DNA from: Leuctra nigra
Taxonomy: Eukaryota; Arthropoda; Insecta; Plecoptera; Leuctridae
Length of the DNA: 64,000 nucleotides
Assembly (NCBI GenBank): GCA_934045905.1
Contig: OW203773.1
Coordinates: 20,943,246 to 21,007,245, forward strand
Reading direction: 5' to 3'
Both the position numbers and the translations under genes were made by a program. The notes below the pieces were generated by a model, which worked only from the letters and a program-made list of their open reading frames with translations, ran no database searches and had not been told where the DNA came from. Positions within the stretch are counted from its first letter, which is position 1. Each line of letters opens with the position of its first letter. Of the stretch, positions 11,364 to 24,600 are shown piece by piece.

Positions 11364-12321
11364 CTAGGAAAACGCTCTGTGTAACGCGTTGATAAGCGAG
11401 CACGGATACGTGCAACACCTCGAACCATAATTCCTTAAAAGCCGGCAATAATATACCTAAAACAACTGAAATCTAGAAGCACGATCCACTAAATTATATA
11501 AAAAATAGCTGAATTTGCTTCTCATTGCGAGTTATTGCAACAGTTATTGCAAGTTATTGCAACAGTTATTGCAAGTCATTGCAACATGATACACACTCAT
11601 GTGTATTTATTTCAGTATTTAGGTACGTAGGTATTATGGAATTATTATAAATAAAAAATACAGAGATTCAAACCACAAAATAGGCCATTATCTAAGTGCT
11701 AATATGAGCAAACATAATTTAAGAAACATTATCCAAACAGTTATTTGCCGTTCCGTATAAAAGAGCTTATTTCTTCTAGCACATTGCTTACCTAACACAA
11801 ACCTAACACATTGTATCTGATACAAATGAAATAAATATTTCATAAACATAATTTCAATTATCAACCAACCAATCTATTTCTACAATCAAGCAGACATTTC
11901 ATCGGTCTACAAATAATTTGCTCAGCCTTTGAAAAGATTGGAAGTAAGACTGCATGTTAAAACTCTCATAAACAATAAATACCTATACCTATTAACTACA
12001 TCTTCAAAAATAATAAAATAAACCCTAAGTATAACCTCGCATGTATTGCTTTAACTATTATCTAACCGCAAAGAAATAATTGTTACGTATTCAAACAATA
12101 ATAGATAGACAGCTGCTTGCTTCCGAGTTGTTTTGAATGGAGCGCATCGGGCGGCCGCAACGGACTCCTCGAACCTACAATGCAATTTATATGGGAAAAC
12201 GCGATTTTTTTTATTTGTGAACGGATCTTTCTCAAAAACTATACAGGTCTAAGTTAGTATGAGATGAAGGTGTGTGCTAAATTTCAGATCGATACGTTGA
12301 CCGGTGCGGCCTGGGTTGAAC

Positions 12322-12352
<31 letters not shown>

Positions 12353-12412
12353 CCACACACACAGAGAAAGTGCCGCAAGAGTCAAGTAAAGACGCTCGCT
12401 CCGCTCGCTTAA
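11364..12412 (-). mobile_element. CTAG-ended Helitron-like element next to SDR start
   Basis: Read on the minus strand, it opens with AGCGAGCGGAGCGAGCGTC and ends with CGCGTTACACAGAGCGTTTT CCTAG, matching copies at 17512-18432 (+), 47539-48654 (-) and 55897-56696 (+). The 3' end can form a GCTC...GAGC hairpin a few bases before CTAG, as in Helitrons, and there is no visible target duplication. The poly-A at 12327-12352 is inside it. Its outer border is about 78 bp upstream of the SDR start codon, so it may contribute leader or promoter sequence. Confidence 0.65.
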
Positions 12413-12489
12413 TAAATACCAACTGCAATATAAAAAGATGTACTCTTCTGTCTGTAGGTGAACTCTTGACCTGTGGCTCACTACCCGCA

Positions 12490-12649
12490 ATGTCCGCTTT
12501 ATGTGAGACATTTCAGTGGCTATTCGGGGCTGGCGTTGTCATCATCCTGTTCCTTGGCTTGAAGCTCTACGTGAAGATGACAACAGGCATCTACACTGGC
12601 CTTGAGAGACTGGACGGGAAGACCATCATCATCACAGGAGCAAACGCAG
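12490..12649 (+). CDS. SDR exon 1
   Basis: Contains ATG, the hydrophobic anchor and the first half of the TGANAG cofactor loop; donor GCAG|GTAACT, phase 1. An in-frame ATG-less extension upstream runs into the poly-A of the adjacent transposon and is not coding. Confidence 0.92.
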
Positions 12650-15600
12650 GTAACTCTTCAAGATAATAATTGAATGCTGGGCAGGAACCAACAATTTGAA
12701 ACCAACAATATCATTATTCTGAGTAAATAGCCAAAAACTATTTGAAGGCCATATTATCACAATTACTTAGTTTGGAAGATATATTAAATGGGTACCTGAA
12801 CCTGATTATACATTTTATTACAATATCCTAAGAGGCAGAGGGTCGGAAGTCCATTTTCTCGATTTGCATTGCACAAAAATATAAATATTTTATATTTAGC
12901 AATCAAAATTTTTTAAACTAGCCAAAACTCAATCACCAAAAATGCATCAGTTTCAGTTAAGATAATTTAATTTTAATATGTATTTAATTCTGTAATTCTT
13001 GATTTTACGGTAGGTGCACACTTTTGGAATGATACGTAATCAAGCTCTATCAATTGCCATTTGACTGATGTCAACAATACAGTTATATTGAAGTAGGTAC
13101 ATATTCTCTTACACAATGGCCCATGTCACCATTACAAATAGGTATTGGATGAAGACAGAATTACAGGTTTTTGAGCTCCCAATCATTTGAGCAATCATTT
13201 GAAATAAACTTCAATAAAAAGAGACCAAAATTAGTAATAGCAAGTAATCGTAAAGTTTACCATGAGGGACTGAATGATTATCTATTGGTTCCAGGCATCG
13301 GCAAGGTCGCAGCGCAAGACTTTGCACAACGAGGGGCCAGAGTTATTCTAGCGTGCAGAAATCTAACCAAAGCAAACGAAGCTAAAGGTAATGAAAATAT
13401 AATTTCATAAGGCAAATCTCCCGTCCAACATACCAAAATGTCGGACTGAATCCTTTCATTCAAGTTTCAAGTTTATTTAGTTTTCAATGCTTACACGTTT
13501 GGGTTGGTTTATTGTATTTGCATATAAATATTTGCAGTTAACACATATTTGCACATAAATAGGTACAAATGACATCATACTTGCTAGCGGATAGCGTGAG
13601 CAGGACGCACTATCTATTTGAATGCAGGTCGAAAATAATTGAGGAGATCAGTTCAAAACGCAACTATTGCAAAAAGTTATACATTGATATTAAGAACGTT
13701 GCGAACCAATCTTTGAAATTAAATTTATGAAACAAAAAAGTTAGTATGTTTTATTCAAACGTTATGTTCCATTTTCTAAAACGCAACTTCTTGCGTTGGT
13801 TTTGGTGTTGTTTTTTCGATCATAACATAGGTAAAACACTCACCGCATCAAGCTAAGCTATTAGAGAGGTCAGGTTCAAGGAGAGTAAATACGTCTGTGA
13901 CTCAGAGGTAGAAGGGCGAGAGTCCATTTCCTCGATTTTGCGTCGCATACTTCTGGAATAAAATAATCAAGCTCTTTTAATTGCAATTTGACTAAACGAA
14001 ACAAATGGTATACTTTGAAGTATTCTCTTACAATATTTTTAATGTCGATTACTATCAAACATATGATTAGAGTTTCTAAACTAGCTCAAGAATGATTGAA
14101 ATTAACATTTCGAGGCAAATATTTACACTCGATACAGATACCTACAGATACCTATACATTGGACAAACGTATCGAGATTTAGAAGACTATTTAGAAATGA
14201 ATATCGTTACAAATGTCTGTGATATATTATTATGCGAAGAGCGGATATCGCGTGACGGTAAAAACAGCGAAAACTAATTATTTCGCGCAAGAATTGATAA
14301 ATCGTGCCGAGGATTAGCAGGAAAACATTTCAAACAGTGAAATTGCCATATTTTGACACACTTGTAGCCAACATAAACACACAAGCTGGCAAATAAAATA
14401 TTACATAAATGGGCTCATTATTTTTACATCTAATTGAAATATAATTGAGCGAGCGAGGCGAGCGTTTCCTTTTTGGCTCATTTGGAACAGACTTCTGTTT
14501 TTTGTCTTTTTTTGTCTTTTTTCTGTTACTGAGGCTATACCGGTCATTATATTAGGTCCATTAGATAATTTATCCAAAGGGCAAATTGTTTCAATATTTT
14601 AAATGTTTTGGCAGATTTTTGCCTGCTCTGCCCAGGTCGAATTATTCACCTTCCAGCGCTTTTCCATTGCCATGTTATTAAATACAATAGTATAGGTACA
14701 TACCACTTATGAGTTATCTCAAACAAACACTATCGTTGCATTTTTTTTAATGTAGCAAATCTTTTTCCTGTATTATGTACTATTTTATGTCCAAAAAATT
14801 ATTAGGTATCATCTAAATAAGTGGTGGCGAAAAACAGGAATTGTTATTTATATCTTTAGACTCAAGGGGGGACTAAGGTGAAACTTTTAGATTTTCACAT
14901 ATTTATTATTTTTACATATTTTTTTATTTTAATTATCATTGATATGTAAATGTATTTTAGTTAAATGTTTCCAAAATTTAAAAAAAACGTTTTTTCGCCC
15001 TAAAAAATATTTTGTGTTATTTTGCAACGAGGCAGTTTTCAACAATTTGTAATAATTTTGAGTCTATTCAATAAAACTTTGAATTTCAAAATCTTGTGAA
15101 TACTGCTGATTTTTTATGGGTGAAAAATACATTAAAATTTTTAAGAAAAATACATTTTTTACATAATGTTTTCTTTACTTTATGCATATATATTGTCAGA
15201 CTTAAGAGGGTTTTTTCTCCATTACCTGTTTTTACACAAAATTATGATTTATTTTTTATCCTACTTCGACAGATCTTGTCCAAATTACTTGATTTTTTTT
15301 GTGAGTGTTCCATGGGGCTCTGTTAAGGACTGGTCATATCACTTTCTTGATATCTTATCAGACAATTCAGAAAAACATAAACATTGCCTTCATGTTAGAG
15401 TAAATCAATCATGTTGAATAAAATATCACGGTGTAAATAAAATCATAATTTGAAAACAAATATGAATATTTAAAAAGTGAAATGACCAGTCCCACAACTA
15501 TAATAGGTCAGCTACATTTTAGTGGAAAAAACTTAAAAAAACTTATATTGTTGGAGTAGAATGAAATAAAATTTCATTGTTGTAAAGTGAGTAATTGTTA

Positions 15601-18600
15601 AATATATACGTCCATTGTTAAAAATGCGTATTTTTATTTTTTTATACCTATTTAGTTTTGGCAGTATGTTTACAATGTGCCAAATTTGAAGTCAATAAAA
15701 TAATTATCAACAAAGTTAGAATTTACACTTTAGTCCCCCCTTAAAGATTACAATTTATATTAAAAATATGTTGAAAAAAAACCAATGCCAAAAAAGAGTG
15801 ATTTTCCATCAGAATTAGTAGCTTGCACGAACTTATTTTGTTTTATTTCAGCAAATAAATGATTGAATTTTCCACTTGAGGACGGACATTTTGTTGGCTC
15901 GTTGACGGGTCAGATTTATATTTTTATTGAGGAAAATCGATGTATTTTTGTAATGTGAGTGATTTTTCTTCGTACCTACTAAAGATCTCCGGAGCCTAGA
16001 CAATTTCTCAGTATACCTACCCATTAACGATAATATAACGTCAAAAAAGCAGAGAATCACAGCTATTCTGCGTGCCATCAAGATGGTGGCATGCAACAAT
16101 GAGATGACTTACTGTAGTATAATTAAATCAACACCTTAAAAAGGTCGGAAGATCTTGTTTCTGTCTAACATGATATTTTGCAGGTTCCTTACCTATGTAA
16201 CTCTTGCAAATTTTATTCAGCATCTCTTAAAATGGCGTTAATATGAGGAAAAGTCTTGTCATGTTATAATAAGTGTTGTTGAGTGATAATTACAATGTAA
16301 TGATACCCAAGAGGTTCTAGCGGGCTGGTTGTACAATTTACTGACCTTTTATATTCTTCTCCGTTGGCGGTCTCGTTGCGTTTACGTAATCCAAGCATAT
16401 ATCACTCCGTATTAAAACGTCAGCCAAGTCATTTCCAAGTCATTAGCCAAGTCATTACTAAAGAAGTAATGACCCATAAAAAAACACTCCGTGTAAAAAA
16501 ACAGCCAAGTCTCTTCAACAAAAAAAAAAAAATATGAAATCTAAAAATTCTGCACTAAAACGTAGTGATATCAAAAATGAGCCAAGTCAAAACTTTATTT
16601 GAAAATTAAAAAATACTTGGCGCATCGTGTATATAAATAGCTTAGAAGAATAGGCTAGATATAAATACATACTTATAGTACCTATACCTACAATGCCCTA
16701 AAAAAACGATGCGCCAAGTATTTTTTAATTTTCAAATAAAGTTTTGACTTGGCTCATTTTTTGATATCACTACGTTTCAGTGCAGAATTTTTAGATTTAA
16801 TTTTTTTTTTAGTTGAAGAGACTTGGCTGTTTTTTTACACGGAGTGTTTTTTATGGGGATATCACTAATTTTTTTAGTTTATTTACACAACTTGTAAAAC
16901 TTATTAGGGCAACAATGGCTAATTCCTTTAAAAAAATACGCCATTTCCGAATTAGTTACTAAAAAAATATTGATTGGAGCTAAATATAAACTTAAAGTGA
17001 TATGCCATGAAGAATTGCGAAAGCATCGTTCCAATAGGTCCAGCCGTTTTCGAGATATGGCATCACTTCCGGTTTTCAAAATGGCGGCTGAAAGCTCTTA
17101 CACATTGTATTAATATGTATATAAATACTAATATTTCATTATAAGCCTTCTGAATATGTAGTTGGTTTTTATATAAAGGGAAGTGAATTTAGGCAGATTT
17201 CGCTAAACTATGACGTCATTTCCGGTTTCAGTAATAAGAAAACTTTAATTTCACTATTGTTATTTCATATAGAGGACCGTCTGAATCGATTGGCGCAAAT
17301 TTCGTTCCGATCGGTTAAGCCGTTTTTGAGATATGACGTCACTTCCGGTTTCAAAATGGCGGCACAAAAAATTCATGAGGGCAAGGTATCATCAGGCAGA
17401 CGAGCTGTATATGTGGTGAAAATTTCGGGTCAATCAACCTAGCCGTTTAGGCTGTGGCGGAGACCGCGGAATTTATTGGAAGATGAATCATCATCATCAT
17501 CATCATCATTATTGAGCGAGCGTAGCGAGCGTCACCACGGTACTCTTATGGCACTTTCTCTGTGTGTTTTTTTTTTTTTATTATTTTTTTTGTGGTCACA
17601 CCCCAGGTTAAACCGCTCAAGCAATCAATCTGAAATTTTGTACACATACTAACGTACTCTATGCGGTCCCTGGGATCATTTTTAAACGGTATCCCGTGAT
17701 TGGTTCAAATTTAAAAAAAAATTACTTTCGATTGGTTTGTTTTATCAATTTGAAATTTTGACAAGGCATTACCACTAACATTTTACCCAATCATACAAAG
17801 TTTCAGCCAAATCCTCGCATTGGTTAAAATTTAAAAAAATCTTTCATATGATTTTTGAAATTTAAACTAGAACCGTATGACCGATCAACTTAAAACTTTG
17901 CATGGTCATTGGGACCAACATTATCTGTATTTTTGACAATTTTCAGACTTATCTGTGTTTAAATCTAAAAGTTATTGACATTTTACTGACATTTTGCCTG
18001 TTATCTGTCAAATTTCACGAAAATGTTGATCACGGCTACTTCGACTCTTTATAGTTCCAAGGTAGTTAGAGCAGAAACTTTCAAACGTATGAAACTGATA
18101 TGACCGTTCAACAGATCGTCTAATATAAGTACACACACTTTTATCATATGAGTGGTCCCAGGTATATTTTTTTAAATATATCCTATGATTTTTGAATTTT
18201 AACAAGGAACATTTTTATCATGAAGGTTCAATCGATCAACTTAAAACTTTGCATGGCTATTGGGACTAATACTTAAGGAATATTTTGAGATTTTTATACC
18301 TACAAGTCTGACGAATTTCATGAATTATTGGCTTTTAATGATATTTTCGGTTTCGATAGACATATTTTCGGTTCGAGGTGTTGCGCGTGTCCGTGCTCGC
18401 TCATCAACGCGTTACACAGAGCGTTTTCCTAGTTATTATTATCTGAAAGCCGTACAATTTCACGGTTTTCACGGCCCTCTAGCGCGCAAAGGGCGTAACC
18501 TATTGCTCCCAAATTTGGTATATGTTGTAGGGTGGGCCATAGCCCGAAATTAAGATATTTCGCAACAATGTGAGATTTTCCAATTTTGAGATCCAGTAGG

Positions 18601-21600
18601 CCGAAAATGCCACTTTGATGCTTACAGTAAAAGTGGGTTGCTCCAGCCTTTTTATATGAGAGAGTGCGCGCCGTACGACTTGGCTGGCGTGGAGCGACCG
18701 CTCCACTAGATACCTACAAAATTCGTCACTAAAAAGTATATCAGAAAATTAGCCAAGTCACTATTTTAATTAAAAAGTATTGTTGAAAATAAAAATAGCT
18801 TGTGGCGTATAAAATAAAAGTGTAAATAAATATTCCGACCATGAATCAATAGACTAATTCAGAAAATATCTAGGTGGCTCTGGTTTCTAGATAAATTCAC
18901 ATGCAGTTTGGTTTTCCATATATCTATTAGTGTTTTACAACAATGGGTTACAATATGAATACACACTTAGAAAATCATACTGCATGTGAAATTCATTAGA
19001 ATCCAGAGCCATCCAGATAATTTCTGAATTGGTCTATTATCACCGTAATATTTATTAACTGCGCCGATTGGTATTTAGGTATTGACTTGGCAAATATTTT
19101 GATAATACTCTTATTAGTGCTGAATGTTTGAAATATGTATGAAGTAGGTAACACAGTAAAGTTTTGAAATTTGAACTCAATTTCAAACATTTTGACCACG
19201 TTTTCCACATGATCTGCCATTTCAACGATTTTTTTAACATATTATTTTAAATGAGCGGATTTTCTTAGTCGCGAAGTTCTGATTTCTGGTGAATACGCCC
19301 TTGGATTATGGGACTCAAATTCACGAACGGAAGCAATCAACCATGCACTTGTTGCCCCACAGGGCGGTTTTTTCGAATTTTAAAAGCGGTTCTGGGATGC
19401 TGAACTTAATTTTGTATGCTGAATGGGGGAAATATTTTTTTAGGATATATGATTTTTAGGGGGTGGGCGATTGCTCCCGTTGCCTGGGAGCCGGGAAACC
19501 AGGGTTTCATCAAATAAAAATTAGCACATTTAAAATTATATGTGGAAAAAACCTAAAAAATAGACAGATCATGTGAAAAACGTTCTAAAATGGTTAGAAT
19601 TGAGTTAAAATGTCAAAAACTTTACAGGGCTATGCGCTCCGAACTTACATACCTATCTTCATAAGTTCAATAAATGTATACCTATTCTTAAACCTCTCAA
19701 ACCAATTTGTGGATATATTTTATAATTTATAATTCCTCAAAATATTTATACACTGCGATTCAAAATTGCACCTAAACGAATTACCTTGATCCAAAGTTTT
19801 CTCGAGGGTTGCGCCCCGATCCCCCTATTTTCCATGGTGATTTTTCAACTATTACTTAGCAATGTCCACCCCCCCCCCCCCCCCCCCGAAATGTCATCCT
19901 GAATATGTATATGTCCTTGGCTGTGTGTAGTATGTCTAGTATTGGGACTTGAACATTTTCAAAGTGAAAATTTTCATGAAAATACTTACTCGTTTATAGA
20001 GGACCTTTCAGCATATTTTCAATTGTTTTATTTTGTAAAGTATTAATGGAGGTGTGTTACATTATTATGAGTGATAGAAATACGTTTTTAAATGTCGGTG
20101 CACCTACCCGAAAAAAAAAATAATAATAAAAAATTACCTTCCTCAGGATTTAAAACATTGAACATTTTCATGAAAAATTTCATAAAAATTTTCATGAAAA
20201 TTTTCACAAAAAAAAATTTCATGAAAAATCCCAACACTAAGTATGTCACATGACTGTATAACTGTGTAGACGAGATCGTGGCGGCGTCCGGCAATCACAA
20301 CGTCCTCGTGCGGCGTCTGGACCTGGCGTCGCTGGCGTCGGTGCGCGAGTTTGCCCATGACGTCATCAACACGGAGCCGCGTGTCGACGTGCTCGTCAAC
20401 AACGCGGGGCAAGTGGGGCATGCGCACGACATGAGCGAGGACGGACTGCAGCTGGGCATGCAGGTCAACCACTTCGGACCGTTCCTGCTCACGAACCTCC
20501 TCCTAGGTGAGTGTCGACGTGCTCGTCAACAACGCGGGGCAAGTGGGGCATGCGCTCGACATGAGCGAGGACGGACTGCAGCTGGGCATGCAGGTCAACC
20601 ACTTCGGACCGTTCCTGCTCACGAACCTCCTCCTAGGTGAGTGTCGACGTGCTCGTCAACAACGCGGGGCAAGTGGGGCATGCGCACGACATGAGCGAGG
20701 ACGGACTGCAGCTGGGCATGCAGGTCAACCACCGCGGACCGTTCCTGCTCACGAACCTCCTCCTAGGTGAGTGTCGACGTGCTCGTCAACAACGCGGGGC
20801 AAGTGGGGCATGCGCACGGCATGAGTGAGGACGGACTGCAGCTGGGCATGCAGGTCAACCACTTCGGACCGTTCCTGCTCACGAACCTCCTCCAAGGTAA
20901 ATGTCGAAGGCTGCGAAGGCTATTATCAAGTTTGTGGTAAGAGGCATGGGTGGTGAAAGCGCGAGCGATTTTCCCGCTTGTTGCGGGCACATTTTTTTTG
21001 GATACCTACGATTGGAGACAAAATGAGTTTTCGAAAAGATTTGAAATTAAATTATGATTTGAAGATTAGGGTTATCACATAGGTACATTTTCATTTTTTT
21101 GTCTTGTTAATTAGTGTGGTTGACGCGGACGCTGCAAGGAGTTGGATTTCGTTTAACATTTTTTAAGTCCGCGTCGTCCGTCCGCGTCAACCGTGCAATG
21201 GGGCTCTAGGCTGATGCACAATTGACGCAGACGGACGACGGAGACGGATACGATGTTTAGATCTGACAAATTCACTCTGCTGATCACAATTCGGACGCGG
21301 ACGGACGACGCAGGCGCCATACCTAATCATCGTGTCCGTCTCCATCGTCCGTTTGCGTCAATTGTGCATCGGCCTTTACTCAAAAGAATTGTCTAATTTT
21401 TCTCTGCAAGTGCCCAGAGTCTACTGGATTCCGTCTTAGCACACGGCCTTGTGGTGTAGAGGACTGACATCCATCCGCAAATGAGCGACCATTGAAAACT
21501 CTTGGATAGAATCTATTTTTTACGGATCAAGCCACATTTGTCAAAAAATATATGTCTATCCTGTTCCTTTGGTCCTGTTTGGATTGGACTTTTGGTTTCA

Positions 21601-24600
21601 CCGGAAATCTGACTTATACTGAGTTTAACTGCTAGCGATGTCCTTAATGTTTGCTCCATGTTTCAGACTTGCTAAAGAAGTCAGCGCCAAGTCGCATCAT
21701 CTTTCTCTCGTCGGTTGTCCACGGCTACTACGGACTGAATCCTGAGGACATGAACGTGAAGAAGTGGTACGAGACGAGCTTCGTGTTTTACTGCCGCAGC
21801 AAGCTGGCGAATCTCCTCACGTCCAACGAGCTGGCCAGGAGGTTGGAAGGAACTGGTGAGTACTTCTCTCATTCCTCATTGCTGCCTTCTTGATTCGGAT
21901 CATATGCGTTACATCAACCAATCGGGGTATTGCAGGCGCGTAGGAACTATACTTTCATCATGGGGAGGGATTGCGACACCCGGAAGGGGGGTCTGGGGGG
22001 CAAAGCCCCCCCCCCCCATTGTTAGCCGCAGGGCATTTTTAGAATTTATCCCAGTTAAAAGTGATTCTGGGGCTTTAAAATGCACAAACTTAAGCAAATA
22101 ACTTCCAATTGTTGCCCTGTTGGGCATTAATTCGAATATGAACATTTTAAAATCGATTCTGGGATGAATCAAATAATCCAGTGAACACTAGGACGTACCT
22201 GGGACGTCCCCAGGACAGACTACTTACTTAGGTAGGATATCCCCAGTCCGTCCTAAACTTGGCCTAAAATGATCCCCAGAGTGTCCCCAGAGTGTCCTAA
22301 TTACACAAGTTATTCGATCCCAGGTACGTCCTAAATTAGTCGGACCTTCCTAAAAAAGGACGACACTGCCTAATTTAGGATATCCATTGTCCTACTTTAG
22401 GACGTCATTTCCTAATTTAGGTAGATACTTTTCCTAAATTAAGATGAGACTGCCTAATTTAAGATATACATTGTCCTACTTTAGGACGTCATTTTCTTAT
22501 TTAGGTAGATGCTTTTCCTAAATTAGGATGAAAATGACTAATTTCATATATAATTTTCCATTATTATTAGAATAGAATGGTATTTCCTAAGGTAGATAAT
22601 TTTCCCCTATTGGGATGCAATTGCCATATTTAGACAGGTTCTATTTGCACAGACACCAATTCGCACGATTCGCATTATTCATTATTCATTCATTCAGTTA
22701 TCAATGTTTGCATCCAAAAAGTATGGCCCCGACTTCAAGTGACAACAGTTAGCTAACAGAACAAAATAGAAAAAATACAAATTTCAGAGTACTCTGTTGA
22801 CAGTTGTAGAAACTTTTAAAAATATTTCAGTAGCAGCAATATTTAGGACAATTCTTCCTAAAAAAGGCAATTTGCCTAATTTAGGAAGAATTGTCCTAAA
22901 AAAGGATTTCAGTAGCAGCCATTTTTAGGACAATTCTTCCTAAAAAAGGCAATTGCCTAATTTAGGAAGAAATGTCCTAAAAAAGGATCTTCTTCCTTTA
23001 TTAGGATATCCCAGGGAGGTACCCAGGACATCCTAGTATGGTCTGTCCTTGGGACGACCTGTGTTCACTGGGAACTCCCTATTTTTGCCCCGCAGGGCGT
23101 TTTTTTTTAGAATTTAAACAATTTTTAAGTGATTCTTGGACACTAAACTTAATTTTGTATGGTGAATGGGGGTCAGTCAGCTCGAATGGGAGAGGGGGGG
23201 GGGGGATAATCACACAATTACCCAATGCCAGAAAAAATTAAACACTTCTCGTGTCTAGTTTCTGAGATAAATTGAGTTGCATCCCCCATGTCATCTGATT
23301 GCAGTAAGTAAAGTAAAATTGAGTAATTTTTAATTAGTAAATTTAAAAAAATAACTTTTGGACATGAACAAAAAATAATGAAAACAATACCAACGTGTAC
23401 TATTTTAAAAATCATAATCCTAATTCGAAATGATTTTCCTATACCTCCCATGTTAAAGTTTTGTTCATCCTCTGATGACATCAAATTGAAAACTCATTGA
23501 TAGACTGGAGTTGCAAACAACAGGACAATACATGATTCTCTTATTATTCTCATCTTTCTTAAGAAGTAATGGTATAATTTCAAAGAAAATTGTGCTAAAT
23601 CGAGTGATCGCGCCACGTTAGCCAAGCAATAACTGATATTTCTGAAAGTGTAATGTATGACTGTATGGTCGGATCACCCGCAGACATGCAAAAGGGATAA
23701 TGTAAACTGTATTTCCCTACACTCCACAGGTGTAACTTGCAACAGCGCCCATCCTGGTCTTGTGGCTACGGACTTCTTCCGGAGCGTGTGGTACGGACAA
23801 GCAGTGGACTTCGTCTACAGAACTTTCTTCAAGGTATAGCTACCCGGATGTACCATAATAGTCAATGAAGGAAGGTCATTGGAACCTAGTAAAATAATTT
23901 TAAAATGTATTTGTTTTTTAACAAAGAAACAACTTTGCCATGGGTTTAGGTCAGTAATGCAATCTTCATTTGATAGGCTCAAATAAAATATAATTTTTGT
24001 TCTATTTTATTTGTAAAAATACAATTATTTATTAATAGTACAGTCAGTTAGGTGAAAAATTAGGGGTTTGATGATAAACCTGTAAAAACTTCACCATATA
24101 CTCAGAAAAATTAGCTGAGTGCATATCAAATTTTTTCATATTTGGGGGGGTAGGGGGGGTCAAAATTTTATTTTCAATATTAAAATAAAAATGGCGGAGT
24201 TGTTGATAGCAACTAAAAACTTTCACAAAATCCTCATTAAACTCATCTTATAATAATGTACCTTTGTGCATGAAAATATTCTCATTATTTTGGGGGGGAG
24301 GGGGGATAGACGATATTTTTAATTGTTGGCATAAACACTAGGGATTTGATGATAAATTTGTAAAAATGTCACCATATACTCAGCAAAACTAGCTTATCAA
24401 CATAGGCTACGGTGCATATCAAATTTTCTCATATTTGGGGGGGTAGGGGGGGTCAAATTTTTATTATCAATATTATAATAAAAATGGCGGAGTTGGTGAT
24501 AGAAACTCAAAACTTTCACAAAATTCTCATTAAACTCATTTTATAATAATAGGCTATTGTGCATGACATTTTTTCCAATATTTTTGGGGGGATGGGGGGT

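Noticed and set aside
20278..20640. Long GC-rich frame running through exon 3 into the second tandem unit
   Set aside because: Beyond 20506 it reads the duplicated exon in the wrong frame and stops at 20638-20640; the real exon ends at the GTGAGT donor.
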